Source: Echinometra lucunter
Lineage: Eukaryota; Echinodermata; Echinoidea; Camarodonta; Echinometridae
Assembly (NCBI GenBank): GCA_029962745.1
Contig: CM057165.1
Span: 25,093,882 to 25,157,881 of the forward strand
Direction of reading: 5' to 3'
DNA length: 64,000 nt
Position 1 is the first letter of the stretch; each line of letters begins with the position of its first letter. The position numbers and the translations under genes were made by a program. Below, in pieces: positions 11,780 through 24,900 of the stretch. Under the pieces are notes generated by a model. That model was not told the origin of the DNA and did no database searches. It worked only from the letters and a program-made list of their open reading frames with translations.

Positions 11780-14025
11780 TTTTCCTTTTCCTTGTTTTCC
11801 GCTTTCATTTCACTCCCTTCCTTCTTTTTCCTTTCTTTTCTCTTTCTTTTTTCTTTTTTCTTTTTTCTTTTTTTTTTGGTTCGGAAATTATTGGGGGGGG
11901 GGGGGGCAAAATGATATCTCTGCCCCCCCCCCGAAATTTTCTTGGGGGGGGGGCAACTGCCCCCCCTGCCCCCCCCCCCCCCCAGGATCGACGCCTCTGG
12001 TTAATGTACAACCCTAATGTACAAAATCTGATTCTTTGAGGTAAAATAAAGCTTTGGGTCATCTTTCATTATGCTGCGATATCAAATCATCTAATTTTCT
12101 AGACCTGAGTCTCTTATCGAGAAGTAAAAATTTTATCAATAGTCTTTACCAACGACTTTATCACTATCCATGTCGAAACCTAAAAGATACCGACAGACCA
12201 CCTAATTCGTCATGTTACGAATTCAAATATCTCGTTTTCTTTTATATTGTCAATATAACTCTTTATACTCTTTGAGGCTTCCTGCTAAAATCAACGAAGA
12301 AACACACATGAAAAAAAAGGTTGTATGACCTGAGTGAATAAGGGAGGAATGCACAGTAATTTGTGTCCTTCATCGCAGTGACAATAATCTTCTCCTCGAT
12401 CCTAAAATCTCGTGAAGTGAAAACAGAAGATGATCGTCATTTGTCGTAATTTTCTTGGAGTTTTTTATACCGTCATTCTCTTTTTACACATTTCCCTGAA
12501 AAGCTCCCCTTCGATCCCAGTAATTCTTTCTGCTTGTGTTTTTTTTTTTTAGTTTTGTTGAATCCTTTCTACAAGTTCACGCAAAAAAAAAATCATGCAA
12601 ACTAACTCAGTATACTGATGAGTATTGGACAAAAATTACTCTTTTACATAACTATTCAAACTCAGTGAAGTTCATCATGAATAGCCTACGTGTTTTATAC
12701 CGTCAGTTTCCTGTTTTTCTTTTTTGTTGTTTTGTTTTCATTTGCAGTTATCACTGGCAGATGAAACGAATGATGAGTGAATAACAATAGGGGTATTTTG
12801 ATAGGGGGCAAGATGACTCATAGGTGAAATTATTGACGTTTTGATGAACAAATAGGGGTATTATATAGTTTCAAGCCCCAGGCCTCTATTTCCCCACCCT
12901 CTTCTTCTTCTTCCTTCTCTTTTTCCCTCTATTTTTTCTCTTTTTTCCTTTTTATCACTTGAAAAATCATAGGGGGAGCATTCGCCCCGCCCCCTCTAGC
13001 GCCGCCCCTGAATAACAATGCCCCTGAAGAAAGAAAGAAAAGGAAAGGACGATTACCACAGGAATATAGGATATACATGTACATATTGATTGAAAAATTA
13101 ATGTTCTGTGATATCCTGCAAGTTCAAGTTATGAAATTCAGCGATCAAATTTCAACAAAGTTTGCAAAGTCAACCACTCTTCAAAATGAATTGAGGGCTA
13201 TCGAGGGCAGTTATTTTAAAAGAAATGTTGATTAATGTTAAAAAATAAGGTCTTTTATTATTCCCATGAAATTCAATGAATTCATAAAACAGCGAAGAGT
13301 TAAAGTCTGGGCCAGAAATTACGAAAACAGTGTTCTTCAGCTGAAGCACAAACTTGAAAATAAAAGTCTAAATACAATCATTTTGAAAGATATAACCGTA
13401 GTTGTCACAATTCAGTGATAAAAACCCAAAATAATATCTTTTGGAATGGAGCGAAGCAGCTGGAACGATGGTATGAAAAAATGTGGGGCCTTGAAAGTTG
13501 AAACTGTTTTCTTTCTTCTTTTTCTCAACAAGAAAAAAATGGTATACACTGGATTGAAAATATGAGTGTAAAAATGGGGATCTTCTCTGCAGCACTATCC
13601 CCTCCCCTTCGTGTTGGATCACACCATTTGCCAAATTTACCCCCCCCCCCCCGCACCCCCTTATATAAAACAAAACCAATAAAATCTATGAACAGGTTGG
13701 ATTTCATCATGCATGGAGCCAACACTATGCAGAACATGTGAAGCAGGCCAATGAAATTTATTATCTCTTCCTCCTTCGTTCCTGATTCTTTTTAAAGGCC
13801 CACCCTTATCATTTTCTATTGCATTGAAAATAGATAAATGAGATAGAATCAAAGAAGCAATGAAGTAACAAAAGAAGCTGGAGTGTTTCCTTGCTTGTCT
13901 TGACTTCAGGTTGTTTCTTTTGTCTTGAAATTTTAATTTTCTATAACAAATCTATCCAATATCAGGGAAAAAAAAATGTGTAGAAAATAAAGCAACTAGT
14001 ACTTCATTAACTATCACAATTGTCT

Positions 14026-14029
<4 letters not shown>
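11780..14029. other. Low-complexity and unassigned spacer
   Basis: Pyrimidine-rich tract (11,780-11,880) then long G and C runs at 11,890-11,985, with a similar shorter C-run at 13,640-13,653. The segment ending GATCGACGCCTCTGG resembles the one at 48.7 kb, so it is probably a dispersed repeat. The rest (12.0-14.0 kb) shows nothing I recognise. Confidence 0.5.

Positions 14030-14098
<69 letters not shown>
14030..14098. repeat. (CT)n-(CA)n compound microsatellite
   Basis: CT dinucleotides followed directly by CA dinucleotides. Confidence 0.95.
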
Positions 14099-14099
<1 letters not shown>

Positions 14100-14830
14100 C
14101 CAAACCCCACAGACAATTGTACACTCATTCACTCAAAATAGATTTATATGAAACTCTGGTATTTCCATCTCTCCCCCCCCCCCCCCACTTCCCTCATGAA
14201 AAATACTCAGAAAACAATGGACACAACCCATGATATCAGCAGTGTTCAGCACACATGCAAGGAACAGGTGTATTTAATCACTTCAGGTGCATTTTATTCA
14301 AGGCTGATTAGCTCTCATAATACAACAACAATAAAACTGTAAAGAGAAAACTGAAAGGTTCAAGGTGAATGAATTAAAAATTTGAAGGCATATATCAAGA
14401 GATTCTAAGCTATTGGTTATGACCTTATATCATACTTTGGGGTTTTATTGGGGTATTAAATGTAATTAACCTTTGGGAGTTTTATACAACTCCAGCTATT
14501 TCAAGAAATTCAAGTGATACAGAATACAGTAAACAGCTTTTTATATCAAAATTAGGAAAGTGTTAGTACACCTCCCTATCAAAATCAAGCAGTGTTTGGC
14601 TGTTTTTTTATTTCTTCATCATCATCAATTTAAGAGAATATAAGGAATGACTTAAAATGAGGGGGTTAAGATTAAGAAGCACTAATCTATAACTAAAGTC
14701 AAGTCTATATTAAGACAGAAATTACAATATTTAGACTGCCAAATATCAACTTTCACAGATAGTAAAACATGTCTGCTATATACAATCAATGTAAACTCTT
14801 TGTAAAAAGATACCATGTATATACCACGGT

Positions 14831-14916
14831 AATTTGACAAAATTACCATCAAATCATGGCTACTTAATGGTACTTGCATGGTACTTGCATGGTTTTGATG
14901 GTAATCTTGTCAATTT
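14831..14916. repeat. Short inverted repeat (hairpin)
   Basis: AATTTGACAAAATTACCATC near 14,831 is inverted at about 14,895-14,916 with a loop holding a repeated GGTACTTGCAT. Also present in copy B at about 26,946-27,030. Confidence 0.7.
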
Positions 14917-15565
14917 TTTTCTGCAGGGCTGCTTCCTTTCAACATCTGGTAGTACCTATCAAACAATTCCATCTTGAAATCCTTTATTTGCCAAACCAAC
15001 ACAATGATGCACCACCACCAGACTAGGAAGAAGAAACACCTCTGCCATGCATAAGTAATGCAATCCTTACAAGATTAAACTAGAGCAAATCTATGCTCTC
15101 CACCTTATATGACCACAGATTTAATAGTGTGTAGATATAGACAAATTAAATATGTAAAAGAGGGGCAATCACCTTTGATATCCTATATACATAAATAAGC
15201 TATGTTGACATTGTAAGATAAAATGTCACTTAAGTCTGGGCTGTAGTATCACTTGAAAAGTCAACACATACGGAAACAAATCCTCCCAAGACCAAAAAAG
15301 TGCTTATACTTCCTGTTTTGAAGTTTACACAAAACAATAGCAATAACTACAAAAACGAATGAAAGAAAAAGGCAAAAAAAGGAGTCTATTAGAACAATTG
15401 ATTTAAAAGTTATATACTTGAAATACAAAACTGCAAAGCACTTGAAAATAGCAACTTCAACTATGAAGTCAACTTGTTTTCTCTGTAACTGAAAAATTCA
15501 CTTGCTTTATACATGGATGAAAATCTGTCTTGAAAGGTGAGGGGACACATTAGAAATTTTGCGAC

Positions 15566-15745
15566 TAGTGTCTCCTTTTACCCCCAAAATTTGGTGACAA
15601 GCAAAAGAAAAAAAAATGTAGGTCCTCAGCCTTTTCAGGTGTCTCTTTTTACAAGAAAATTTTGCTGACAAGCACAAAAAAAAAAAAAATCCTTGGCTTT
15701 TTCAGGTGCCTCTTTTTACCCACAAACTTTGCTGACAAGCAAAAC
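15566..15745. repeat. ~70 bp minisatellite, three units
   Basis: Three diverged units start with GTGTCTCCTTTTA or close variants near 15,568, 15,640 and 15,705, each with a GCTGACAAGCA-like block. Present again in copy B near 27,680-27,850. Confidence 0.6.
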
Positions 15746-15749
15746 GGAC

Positions 15750-18500
15750 AAAAAATATCCTCTTTGGGGGACCACCCGAAAATCGTGGGTTGGGGGTGAC
15801 ATATTTTGTACCCCCCAACCTTCCTAATTGTGGGTGGAATGCATCCGGGATTTCCATCCATGCTGCTTACATATATAAAACTGGTTGGAATCTATACTGA
15901 TACATCTTATTGTGTTTGATAATATGTTGGTTCACCATCCTCTATTCCTAATGATCAATGTCAATCCCTTGTAATTTCAATGCAAAATTTCTCTGTTTTC
16001 ATAAATGGGTCAATTACCAGTAATTGTGACTGTATCATATTTGCCTTGTGTGAACTGGAAATTTAATAACTTCCATACTGGACCATACTGATATCTTGTT
16101 GTGAGACATCAAAAACTTTACTGAAAGAATAAATAAGCATAGCAAATGAGATATTAATGAACTACATGCAAGTGATGGAAATACATGTATAAATGAATCT
16201 TTGTACAGTTCTTTACATATCAAAGATAACAAAATATGTTTTGACAAGGTGCAATTTATGTATACATATATACATATGACAAAGTATGTACAACATTCTT
16301 TAATGCTATTAAGAAAATTTTTTCAGCTTAAAAATGAAATATTAATAGAGCAAAAAATACTTCATATTCACAAAGTTACATACGTTTAAAGCTATTTGAA
16401 TATCTCACATAAACCACTTATTTCACCATTCATGGATACAGATATCTTGATTAAACTTCAAGCCCAGTTGACCAAAGGCCTATGAGACCGAAGGCCCACA
16501 AGACTGCAAATCGCAAATCGTGATCAATACACAGTTCAGACCGATTCCAGTCTCTGAGTTTAAAACACGTCATTGTAAAAAGGGTTGATATTGAAATGAG
16601 AGCTTTTATCTGATATTTTTCACTTGAATGTGCAAATCAATTTGTACACATTTGCCATTCTTTGGTCAACATTCCTTCCAACCTACTATTTATATAATTT
16701 CTGGAAAAAAAAAAAACATTCACAATTCTGTGTAAATAACACTTTATCTCCTACCTGGCGGTAATGAGCAGGCAATGACAATGACAATGTGATTTTTATT
16801 TCTTCATTTCACCCAAAATGGGTATTGCAGGAAATCAGAAATTTACAAGGATAAATGAAATGGTACTTGGAATATTTACATATTTACAGTAATGAAATAT
16901 TTAGCTTGCACAGCACAATCCCTAGGGGTGGTGATATCCACACATGTAGCAGGGGTAATGGAACGTTTTCCAGTGGGAAGGGGTGGGAGCATTGATGTAA
17001 ATTTACATGGAGGCATGCAGTGAAAGGATAAATTAGGATAGGTTTGTACATGTGGTCCCATGCTACCTTTTTCATTTTCAGTCTTGTGGGCCTTCAGTCA
17101 AGTGAGCAGACCCCAATATTTTGAAGCTTTCATATAGCTGAAAAAACAAAGCAATCTAATTATAATATATACCGTGTTTACACAGTGACTCGGCTCGGGG
17201 GTTCGACATGCGACCCGTGCTCAACACAGCCATTTTATGTCATGTAAACAGGATCAGTGTGACTCACGAACAGTGTTGAACACCGCTGTTTTTGATCCGC
17301 CAGAATTGCAAGCTGGTGATAACTTATCACCCTATATTTTGACTTGAAGTACACGCTACAAATTCAGAGATTACCTATCACCACATAAAATAAACACATA
17401 TTTGTTTAAAGCTCATGTAAAGAATTTAATTGCAATAACACATCACCAAGTGTTTTAAAGCAAATATAAGAGCACAAAAATAATTTCAAAGAAAGAACCC
17501 TTCATATGTACAGCAGCAACCTTATGCATAGCACCAAAAAGAACCAATTAAATGATTAATGTCACCATTCAAGCGATGCATACAACATGAATGTAGGAAA
17601 TACATTTTGGTGGCAACATGGATATTGGAAAGAAAAGTTTGAATATTGTCTGCTGAATGAATTTTTAGGAGAAAAATAATGACAGATTGTTCTGTTAATA
17701 TATTCTTTATATTGTGATATTCTTTCTGCAGTCATTGATACTGATAATCATTCTATAGATATCAGTCAACTATCGTAGCAGTTTTCAGGTTACCTGGTAT
17801 TTTTGTAAAGATGAAAACTAATTTAACCCATAGCAGTACAGAGCTTTCTTGAGGTCTAAATTAATCATCTTCAATCCTCAAATTGGCAATAAAAATATTT
17901 TTTTCCATTCGTACATAGCTTGAAAAAAATGAATATGGATATAACATAAACCAAAATAAATATAATTGTAAAATTTAATCAGAAATTGCCAATTTGAACA
18001 TGGAAATAGTGATTATGTACTATTCACTGCGTTGCCAATTTAAAGAGTTTAATGATTAGTAACAGTTAAACTGCTCTAATTCGAGAACGCCACACCATAC
18101 AGCGTTGAGAATGGGCTCAAATTTTTCAGTGCATTTTTCTCTTTCTGCTCATGTATGATATGTACTGCTGAACATTCTGGACCAACGGATACTGCAAAAG
18201 CGTCTCCTAAAGGTGACACTGTACCTCTATGGGTTAATTGTACAATTGTGACAATAGTCCACAGTAGCTGGCAAAGTTTTAGATATCATCTAGTTCTCAA
18301 TGTATAAAAAGATACGTGCACAAAATCGTCGGTGAATTTTGATGAAAGTATCTCCAGGAAGACAAGATCAAGGCAACACACTTCCGACCCTTCATCCCAA
18401 ACGACTCACAATCTCAGCGCTTTGTTGGACATAGTCTGTGCGTAGTGCCATTATATTGAGGTTGTTTCAATCTATAGTATGTTTTGCCTCTCATTTTCTT
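15750..18500. other. Non-coding sequence of copy A
   Basis: No exon found. A short inverted pair, GAAGGCCCACAAGACTG near 16,490 and CAGTCTTGTGGGCCTTC near 17,080, could be the ends of a ~630 bp element. The rest is AT-rich and unassigned; in copy B it corresponds to about 27.85-30.6 kb. Confidence 0.4.
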
Positions 18501-19088
18501 AAAGGAAAATGGAACCATGGGGAATTATCAATTTTAATGAAAAGAGAGGACAGACAAAAACAATTTTAAAAATTCCCTTGAAAATCGGTTACAAATGAGA
18601 AAGTTATGAAAGTTTGAAAATTCTCAATTTACTTTCTACAGCAATCCTCAAATTGGCAATGTTGCTTCAAAATGGCCGGTTTAGAAGGACACTTCTCCAT
18701 AAGTTGTACACAATTAAATTTCATATTTTCCCCATCATCTCTCAAGGTGCAGCTTGTCTCCTTCTTAGCACAAGATATATCACTGGAAAATGTATTCGAC
18801 ACACGGTAAATTGAGTTCACAAAGAGACAAGCAGCATCTGAAGAGACAATAGGGAAATATGAAGTTTTGTTTAAATTACAAAACATATTGAGAGTTGTCC
18901 TTCTAAATCAGCAATTTTGAAGAAACATTGCCAATTTGAGGATTGCCATAAAAAGTAAATTTGAGACTCTTCAAACTTTCATAACTTTCTCATTTTGTAA
19001 CTGATTTTTAAGGAACTTTTTAAAAAATTGCTCCTCTCTAGCTTTTGTCTTTTTTCATTAAAATGAATATTTCACCATAACGTCCTTT
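18501..19088. mobile_element. Foldback/MITE with long diverged arms
   Basis: Arms of roughly 200 bp are inverted around about 18,795. Matching pieces include GAGAAAGTTATGAAAGTTTG against CAAACTTTCATAACTTTCTC and CAATCCTCAAATTGGCAATG against CATTGCCAATTTGAGGATTG. The element begins AAAGG and ends CCTTT. There is no coding sequence. Copy B carries the same element at about 30,602-31,190. Confidence 0.75.
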
Positions 19089-20298
19089 AATATTTCACTT
19101 CAGGTGGAAAAAAACATCAAAACATCTTGATTTGACTAGTACCTTGTAATTCATTATCTCAAATCAAACAAATATGACAGAGAGGGTTGAGGCCTTACTA
19201 AAACTGTAGATGACAGTTAAAGTACACACCTAAGCCCTGTATCACAGAGACTTGCGACTAGATTTACAACTCGATAAGCTTGATATCCATTGCAACTTAC
19301 GGAACAAAGTACATGTATCTTTGGAGTACATTTGCTCACTTCAGATCAATCAAAACTCCTTCAGATGGGGTCATTTAGTGAATACTGAAAAAAATATCAA
19401 CCTACAGAAGTGGATTTATTGCCACAAGTTTTCCATAAAAGTATGTGTGAAAGCTGGAAGTTTATTTTTCACATCTATTAACTACCTTGTATCCATACCG
19501 TTCAATCTACAAAAATGCATGTAAATTGAATGTGAATATCAAACATATATATAATTTAATGAGTGCAGGATGTAAGCCTCAGTAATAATGCAACATATTT
19601 GAATACAAAGGTGAATAAAGTCTGAATTCATAAATAAAAGATGATATACATTTTTATATGTATTCCTCAATATGCATTGACCCCCCAAAAGAGATCACTC
19701 TTGCCATGCATATAGTACTTTCTAAAAGGTAACATTTGTAAAGAATTCACACCGAATCTTCAATACAATGCTACTCTATACAGGTGATAAATGAACAGTT
19801 TTTATTGCCAATTAAGACCACAAATGTGTCATCATGAATAGCATTTATAAGTAATTACACTTTATCGATCAGTACTTACTGCTGATGCCTTTTGGTGAAC
19901 ATCCGCAACAGTTCTGTAGAGATTTGAACACAAGCAGTCAATGCTCAAACTCATAATCATAACCAAGAACAGATATTAATAGCTTTCATTTAGCTATGAG
20001 TACAGGATATACAAAAGCAGAAATGCATTCATACCGTTAATTAAATAAGCATTAAAGACCAATGTGATGACCGAAAATGAAACTATGAAGTAACATCTTG
20101 TATTAACCTGTTACTAAAGAAACCGTGTGGTTTTGCATTAAGTCTAGAAGAATGAAGCTACATAGTGGCAAATGCATGCTAATAGGTTTATAGTCTGAAT
20201 TAACAAATGACTTCTGAAACTAGAGGGTCCCTGTAATAGGTCTATGGGAATAAGAGCTTTCAGTAGTAAATGGGTTAAAATAGTGAAATTATAATACA
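19089..20298. other. Non-coding sequence of copy A
   Basis: No exon or repeat family identified; matches about 31,190-32,397 of copy B. Confidence 0.4.
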
Positions 20299-20531
20299 GG
20301 GCCAGTATTCTGAAAATTGTTTTATCTTTTATCTTATTTTAATAGCCATAGCAATCAGAAATAGCGTGCGCCATTGGCTCACATCGCGCACTTTTGTCTT
20401 GCGTGCTGGTCCATGGGCACATTTTTGCGAAGTTCAAACCAATCAAAAGTCCGCCTTTAAAATTTGACAATCAACACAGTGAATATAAAACAAAAGATAA
20501 AACAACAAAATTATTTTCAGAATACCGGCCT
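20299..20531. mobile_element. MITE with GGGCCAGTATTCTGAAAAT ends
   Basis: About 233 bp with inverted ends CAGTATTCTGAAAAT and ATTTTCAGAATACCGG and inner KATAAAACA-type blocks. The same family occurs in copy B (32,398-32,632) and, interrupted by other sequence, at 48,752-49,287. Confidence 0.75.
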
Positions 20532-21661
20532 AGAAGAATAAAAGAAAAAGATGATGTGTTCATAATTTATTAGATGCAAGAAAGAAGTGAATTAGTCTAC
20601 CCTGCAACATTTATCTTTAACAAAACAAGAAAAATCTTGGGTCTCTTACAATGTAAATACAGAAGGAAAAAAACGTAAGAAATGATTCAATTCAAATTGA
20701 ACACAGACCACAAAAAATATAGATTTTCATAAAATAAAAAGAATACTATGGACAAAAAATAAAAAAATATAAAATGGTGATTATGACACCAAAATCAAGT
20801 TTCAGCCAAAGGAAGAGAAAAATAAAAAACAGATCATCTGTTCTGAATAATAATTCAAGACTACTGGTACCCTGTTTTGCTAAAACTATTGCATTATTCA
20901 GCAAAAAGTATTTGATAGCACAAAAGGACAAATATAAGGACAGACAAAAGGATAATGACTTGATGTGATGATTGAATGACAGAAATGTAATGGTCTTGTG
21001 AACACGTCACCAGCCTGCAGGTCTGGTCCATGGATCACAACCAAAATGTGGCATTAATGTCCTTTGGTAAGACATTCATCTGCATTAAAGGCAAATACTC
21101 GTCTGTTTCCATGTGCAGTAGGTCATAATATGCCGACACCAGAAAAGCACTGGAAATACCTGTAATGGGTACAAGTCTCGAACTCAGCAAACAAGCTGTC
21201 CCTCTTCAGGTATGCTTCAGCCTGGGTCAGGTGAGGGATGTGCGATAATGATTTTCCCATATGTGGCAATGGTGGAAAATGCAAATTATTATATAAGGCC
21301 TATTGGTCGTAAAACTTATACCCCATTTATCCTAGGCAAAAACTTGAGGTAACCTTTGTCATTTTATGAAATGACAAATTAAATCATATGATGGAAAACA
21401 AAATAATAAGTCAACAAAATGATGTTCATGACATGATAGTGGAAGACTGATAAATGGAGAAGTACAGAATGAAAGATGGAAAGTCATCGCAAATGAAAAA
21501 AGGAAGACTGATAAATACATGTAAATGTAATGCAGCACACACAAAGAAACATTTATGAATAGCTGGATAGGCACAGAAGGAAAAGATAATACCACAACAT
21601 GTATGGAGACAGGGTAAACAAAATACAATGTAACATATGTTTCAGTGAAATTATTAACACC
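20532..21661. other. Non-coding sequence with a dispersed repeat
   Basis: About 21,130-21,330 is a diverged relative of 49,500-49,730 (shared GAAAAGCACTGGAAATACCTG split over mismatches, then CCATATG...GGTGGAA and TTGGTCGTAAAAC-like ends). No gene was seen. Confidence 0.45.
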
Positions 21662-22274
21662 TCATAGTGGAAAATATTCTTGAGGAATTGCAGAGAGTGA
21701 GCTTTCAGATTTGGATGCATTCTGCCAAATTTGAGCTTGACTCACATCATGTCTTGCTTCATAAATGAGGCTGATTTTCTTACAGGTTGTCCTAATGGAA
21801 TTCAAACCCTGTCCATCTCCAATTAGGTGCTCTTCCGAGTCAGCATTCTCCAACACATGCTTCAAGCACATCTTCAAGCAGTTCTCGAGCACTTCCAGTG
21901 CCTTCCCTGCCTCACCCTGTTCCAAGCACGCATCGGCCAGCGCATCCAGCGATTCCACCGTGCAGAAGTTTGGCCCAATGCCGTACGCTGCCTCTCTGAT
22001 GTCTACGGCTTTCTGATAGTGCTCCCGAGCCTTTTGAGGGTTGCCACAGAACCGGTAGACGTTACCCATGCCGTGATGTAGCAGGCCCATGTCAGGGTGC
22101 GTAGGTCCAAGCTCCTGCCTCATCTCTATAGCTTCCTGAAGCAATCTCAAGCTACGCTGCCAGTCTCCATTGTGATCTAGTATCGCCATAGCAACCATAC
22201 TCAGGGACTGTATGGTAGTGTGCGAGGCACCCTTTGTCAGAAACATCCTCAAGTTGAGCCCTTTGGTACCGTAT
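21662..22274 (-). CDS. STAND/NB-ARC-TPR protein, terminal TPR exon (intact copy)
   Basis: Terminal coding exon read leftward. It begins after a TTAG acceptor at 22,275-22,278 and its first base completes the codon left open by the exon at 40,675-40,822; it ends with TGA at 21,662-21,664 after about 203 residues. It encodes kinesin-light-chain-style 42-residue TPR repeats: SLRLLQEAIEMRQELG, HPDMGLLHHGMGNVYRFCG, KAREHYQKAVDIREAAYG, then SLDALADACLEQGEAGKALE. The end is a short Ser-rich tail. TPRs are protein-interaction repeats. This copy is open throughout, unlike its duplicate at 33,763-34,374, but in the assembly it is separated from the other exons by the gap and copy B. Confidence 0.85.
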
Positions 22275-22974
22275 CTAACCACAAAACAATCAGGAAGGGA
22301 GATAGAGATAAAAATCTTACATCCTTCCTTTCCACACACAAAATAGATTTCCTTCAAAAATTTCCAGTAAACACGATCGTTGACCCATACCAATTTTAGG
22401 TTATGACAAAAATACATATGAATAATCAGCAACCCTCCACTTTCAGTTCTGCATGTGATTTGTATTTTCAGGTGTTATTGTTGAGCACTCCACAGACCAA
22501 TTGGTGGATTTAGCAAAATATACATGTAAGTTAAATTATAATCATTGTCATTAATCAATATCAAATATTATTAATATCGATAGTTATAATCAGGTCTATG
22601 AAGATACATGTATCTTAAGGGAAAATCATTTTGGAAAGAATGTAAACATGATTGGTCTGTATAGTAAGAGTTAAACAGGAAATGTGATTACATGTTTTTT
22701 CTGAGAAATTTTGACATCAGGCGAACTACTCCCTGCCTGTGTCCCATTATTTATATGAATTGATATCGACATTTATTATGTACATAAATGCAGTATAGGT
22801 TACAAAGAAGGAGGTAAACACCTAAAAAGGAGAGGTTGCATCGTGGACACAGAAGATATGATCATGACAGTTGTCATCACTATCCCCCCCTCCCCTTTAT
22901 CAATGAAAATATAATCATTATCATTGTTGATATCATGATGATTCATTTAAAGTATCAGAAATGGTTAATCACAA
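22275..22974. other. Intron side of the TPR exon, unassigned
   Basis: Lies in the intron upstream (in gene sense) of the terminal TPR exon. AT-rich, with ATATCAAATATTATTAATAT-like stretches; no feature identified. Duplicated at 34,375-35,074. Confidence 0.5.
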
Positions 22975-24810
22975 TTATCAAGAAAAGGTTACAGAGATAA
23001 AACGTCAGATGGCGATATGGCGGAAAAGAACATCACTCTCTAAGGAAGAGTAACCATAGTAAAATCCTTATTTGTACCAAAGTTGAATTACTTGATTTTA
23101 TCTTTCCCAGAACCAAAATTAGAAATTATGAATGATGTTAACCAATATTTTTATGAATTTATATGGCGTAACAAACCTGATAAAATAAGTAGGAAACAAA
23201 CGTGCCTACTGTATAGTGATGGTGGGGTTAAAATGACTGGCATTTCTATGCATTCCAAATCACTCAAAATATCATGGATAAGAAAATTCATTAGTTATTC
23301 TGAAATTTTCACTCTTCATAAAATGTTTCAATCACTTTTGCCCCCACTGTATACATCTCTTCAGTTATTCATGGGGGCTGAACATTATAAAACATTAACT
23401 ACTTCAATGCATAACCAATTTTGGGAAGAGGTATTGCTAGCCTTTTCAGATCTTACTCAGTCCACTGTAGATGATATTGCATGTCAGCCCCTTTTGGAAT
23501 AATTCAAGAATTCCAGTAAATAATAATGTAATCTATTTCAAGTCTAGGTGTGCCAAGGGGTACGTTTTGTACGCTATGTTTTAGGAACAGATGAACATTT
23601 CTCTCATATTCTGATTTTCAACTTAAATATAATGTACAAGTCAACTTTCTTCAATATTATGGCCTGTGTAATGCCATACAATATGGTTTTAATACAAATG
23701 CCATACCAAAATTAATGGAACCCACATGTACATGTATTATCCCGGAAGCATTGTTTTTAATACTAAATGTGAAAAAAGGTTGTGCACATATCTACCATTC
23801 TTTCTTGAAGCAAAAGATAAAGGAACGTAAAAGTCTCGCAAAATGGAAACACGAGTTTGACTTTGACAATACCATATGGAGTTCTAATTACTCCCTTTTA
23901 TTCAGTTGTAGATGTAAACATACAGTGGTTTCAGTTCAAGATAGTGAATAGAATTATGTATATGAAAGATGTTTTGTTAACATTTGAATTAGCAACAGAT
24001 AACCTACATGTATGTACATGTACATCTTGTAATAACAGTGAAGAAACTATCATGCATATATTTTGTTCCTGTATTCATTCAAACAAAATATGGTCAAAAC
24101 TCGAGTCAAAAGTCAAAAGTTTTATTCTATTGTAGATGTAAACATGAGGTGGTTTCAGTTCAAGATAGTGAATAGAATTATGTATATGAAAGATGTTTTG
24201 TTAACATTTGAATTAGCAACAGATAACCTACACGTATGTACATGTACATCTGGTAATAACAGTGAAGAAACTATCATGCATATATTTTGTTCCTGTATTC
24301 ATTCAAACAAAATATGGTCAAAACTCGAGTCAAAAGTCAAAAGTTTTATTCAATTGTAGATGTAAACATGAGGTGGTTTCAGTTCAAGATAGTGAATAGA
24401 ATTATGTATATGAAAGATGTTTTGTTAACATTTGAATTAGCAACAGATAACCTACATGTATGTACATTTTGTAATAACAGTGAAGAAACTATTATGCATA
24501 CATTTTGTTCCTGCATTAATTCAAACGAATTATGGTCAAAACTCGAGCTCTGGCTGTCCCGTAATAATGTACATATCAAGCTTACAAATCAAAATAAACT
24601 GTTTGGATTTCTTGGACGTAATAAATATTATTATGATATGGAAAAATGTTTAAAAAAACCTTAAAAAAAAGAAATTGATGAAAAAGTGGTCAAATTTTAC
24701 TACACTGTACTAAATGTTTCTGATTGTGTTTTCTTCTAAAATTATTTTGCTCAATTTGCTAAGTAAATTTGTGACACTTTAAAATGATCTGCTATGCTAT
24801 ATGAAATTTA
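22975..24810 (+). mobile_element. L1/Tx1-type LINE 3' fragment, frameshifted, with 224 bp triplication
   Basis: Decayed C-terminal part of an L1-superfamily reverse transcriptase. First come the motifs RQMAIWRKRTSLS then, after a one-base shift, GRVTIVKSLFVPKLNYLIL and EFIWRNKPDKISRKQ, the thumb/post-RT region shared by L1 and Tx1 elements. The zf-RVT-like C-terminal cysteine motif follows (CTFCNN..ETIMHTFCSC). Several stops and frameshifts break it, so it is inactive. In this copy the segment from QWFQFKIVNRI to the Cys motif is present three times in tandem (units starting near 23,902, 24,122 and 24,346, period about 224 bp); copy B has two. It lies in the long last intron of the STAND/TPR gene, antisense to it. 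Confidence 0.85.
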
Positions 24811-24811
24811 T

Positions 24812-24868
<57 letters not shown>
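24811..24868. repeat. (TA)n microsatellite
   Basis: TA run following the LINE tail; clearly shorter in copy B (about 36,679-36,696). Confidence 0.95.
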
Positions 24869-24870
<2 letters not shown>

Positions 24871-24900
24871 GAAAGAAACTAGATGAATCCTCGACCGAAA

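Noticed and set aside
11719..12062. Gly/Pro-rich overlapping frames on both strands
   Set aside because: Low-complexity G and C runs; all frames are open by composition.
21765..22081. Plus-strand frames opposite the TPR exon
   Set aside because: Shadows of the minus-strand exon, which has clear TPR motifs and splice sites.
23083..24664. Host protein gene with triplicated cysteine motif
   Set aside because: The motifs are those of an L1/Tx1-type reverse transcriptase C-terminus with frameshifts, and the triplication is a local tandem repeat.
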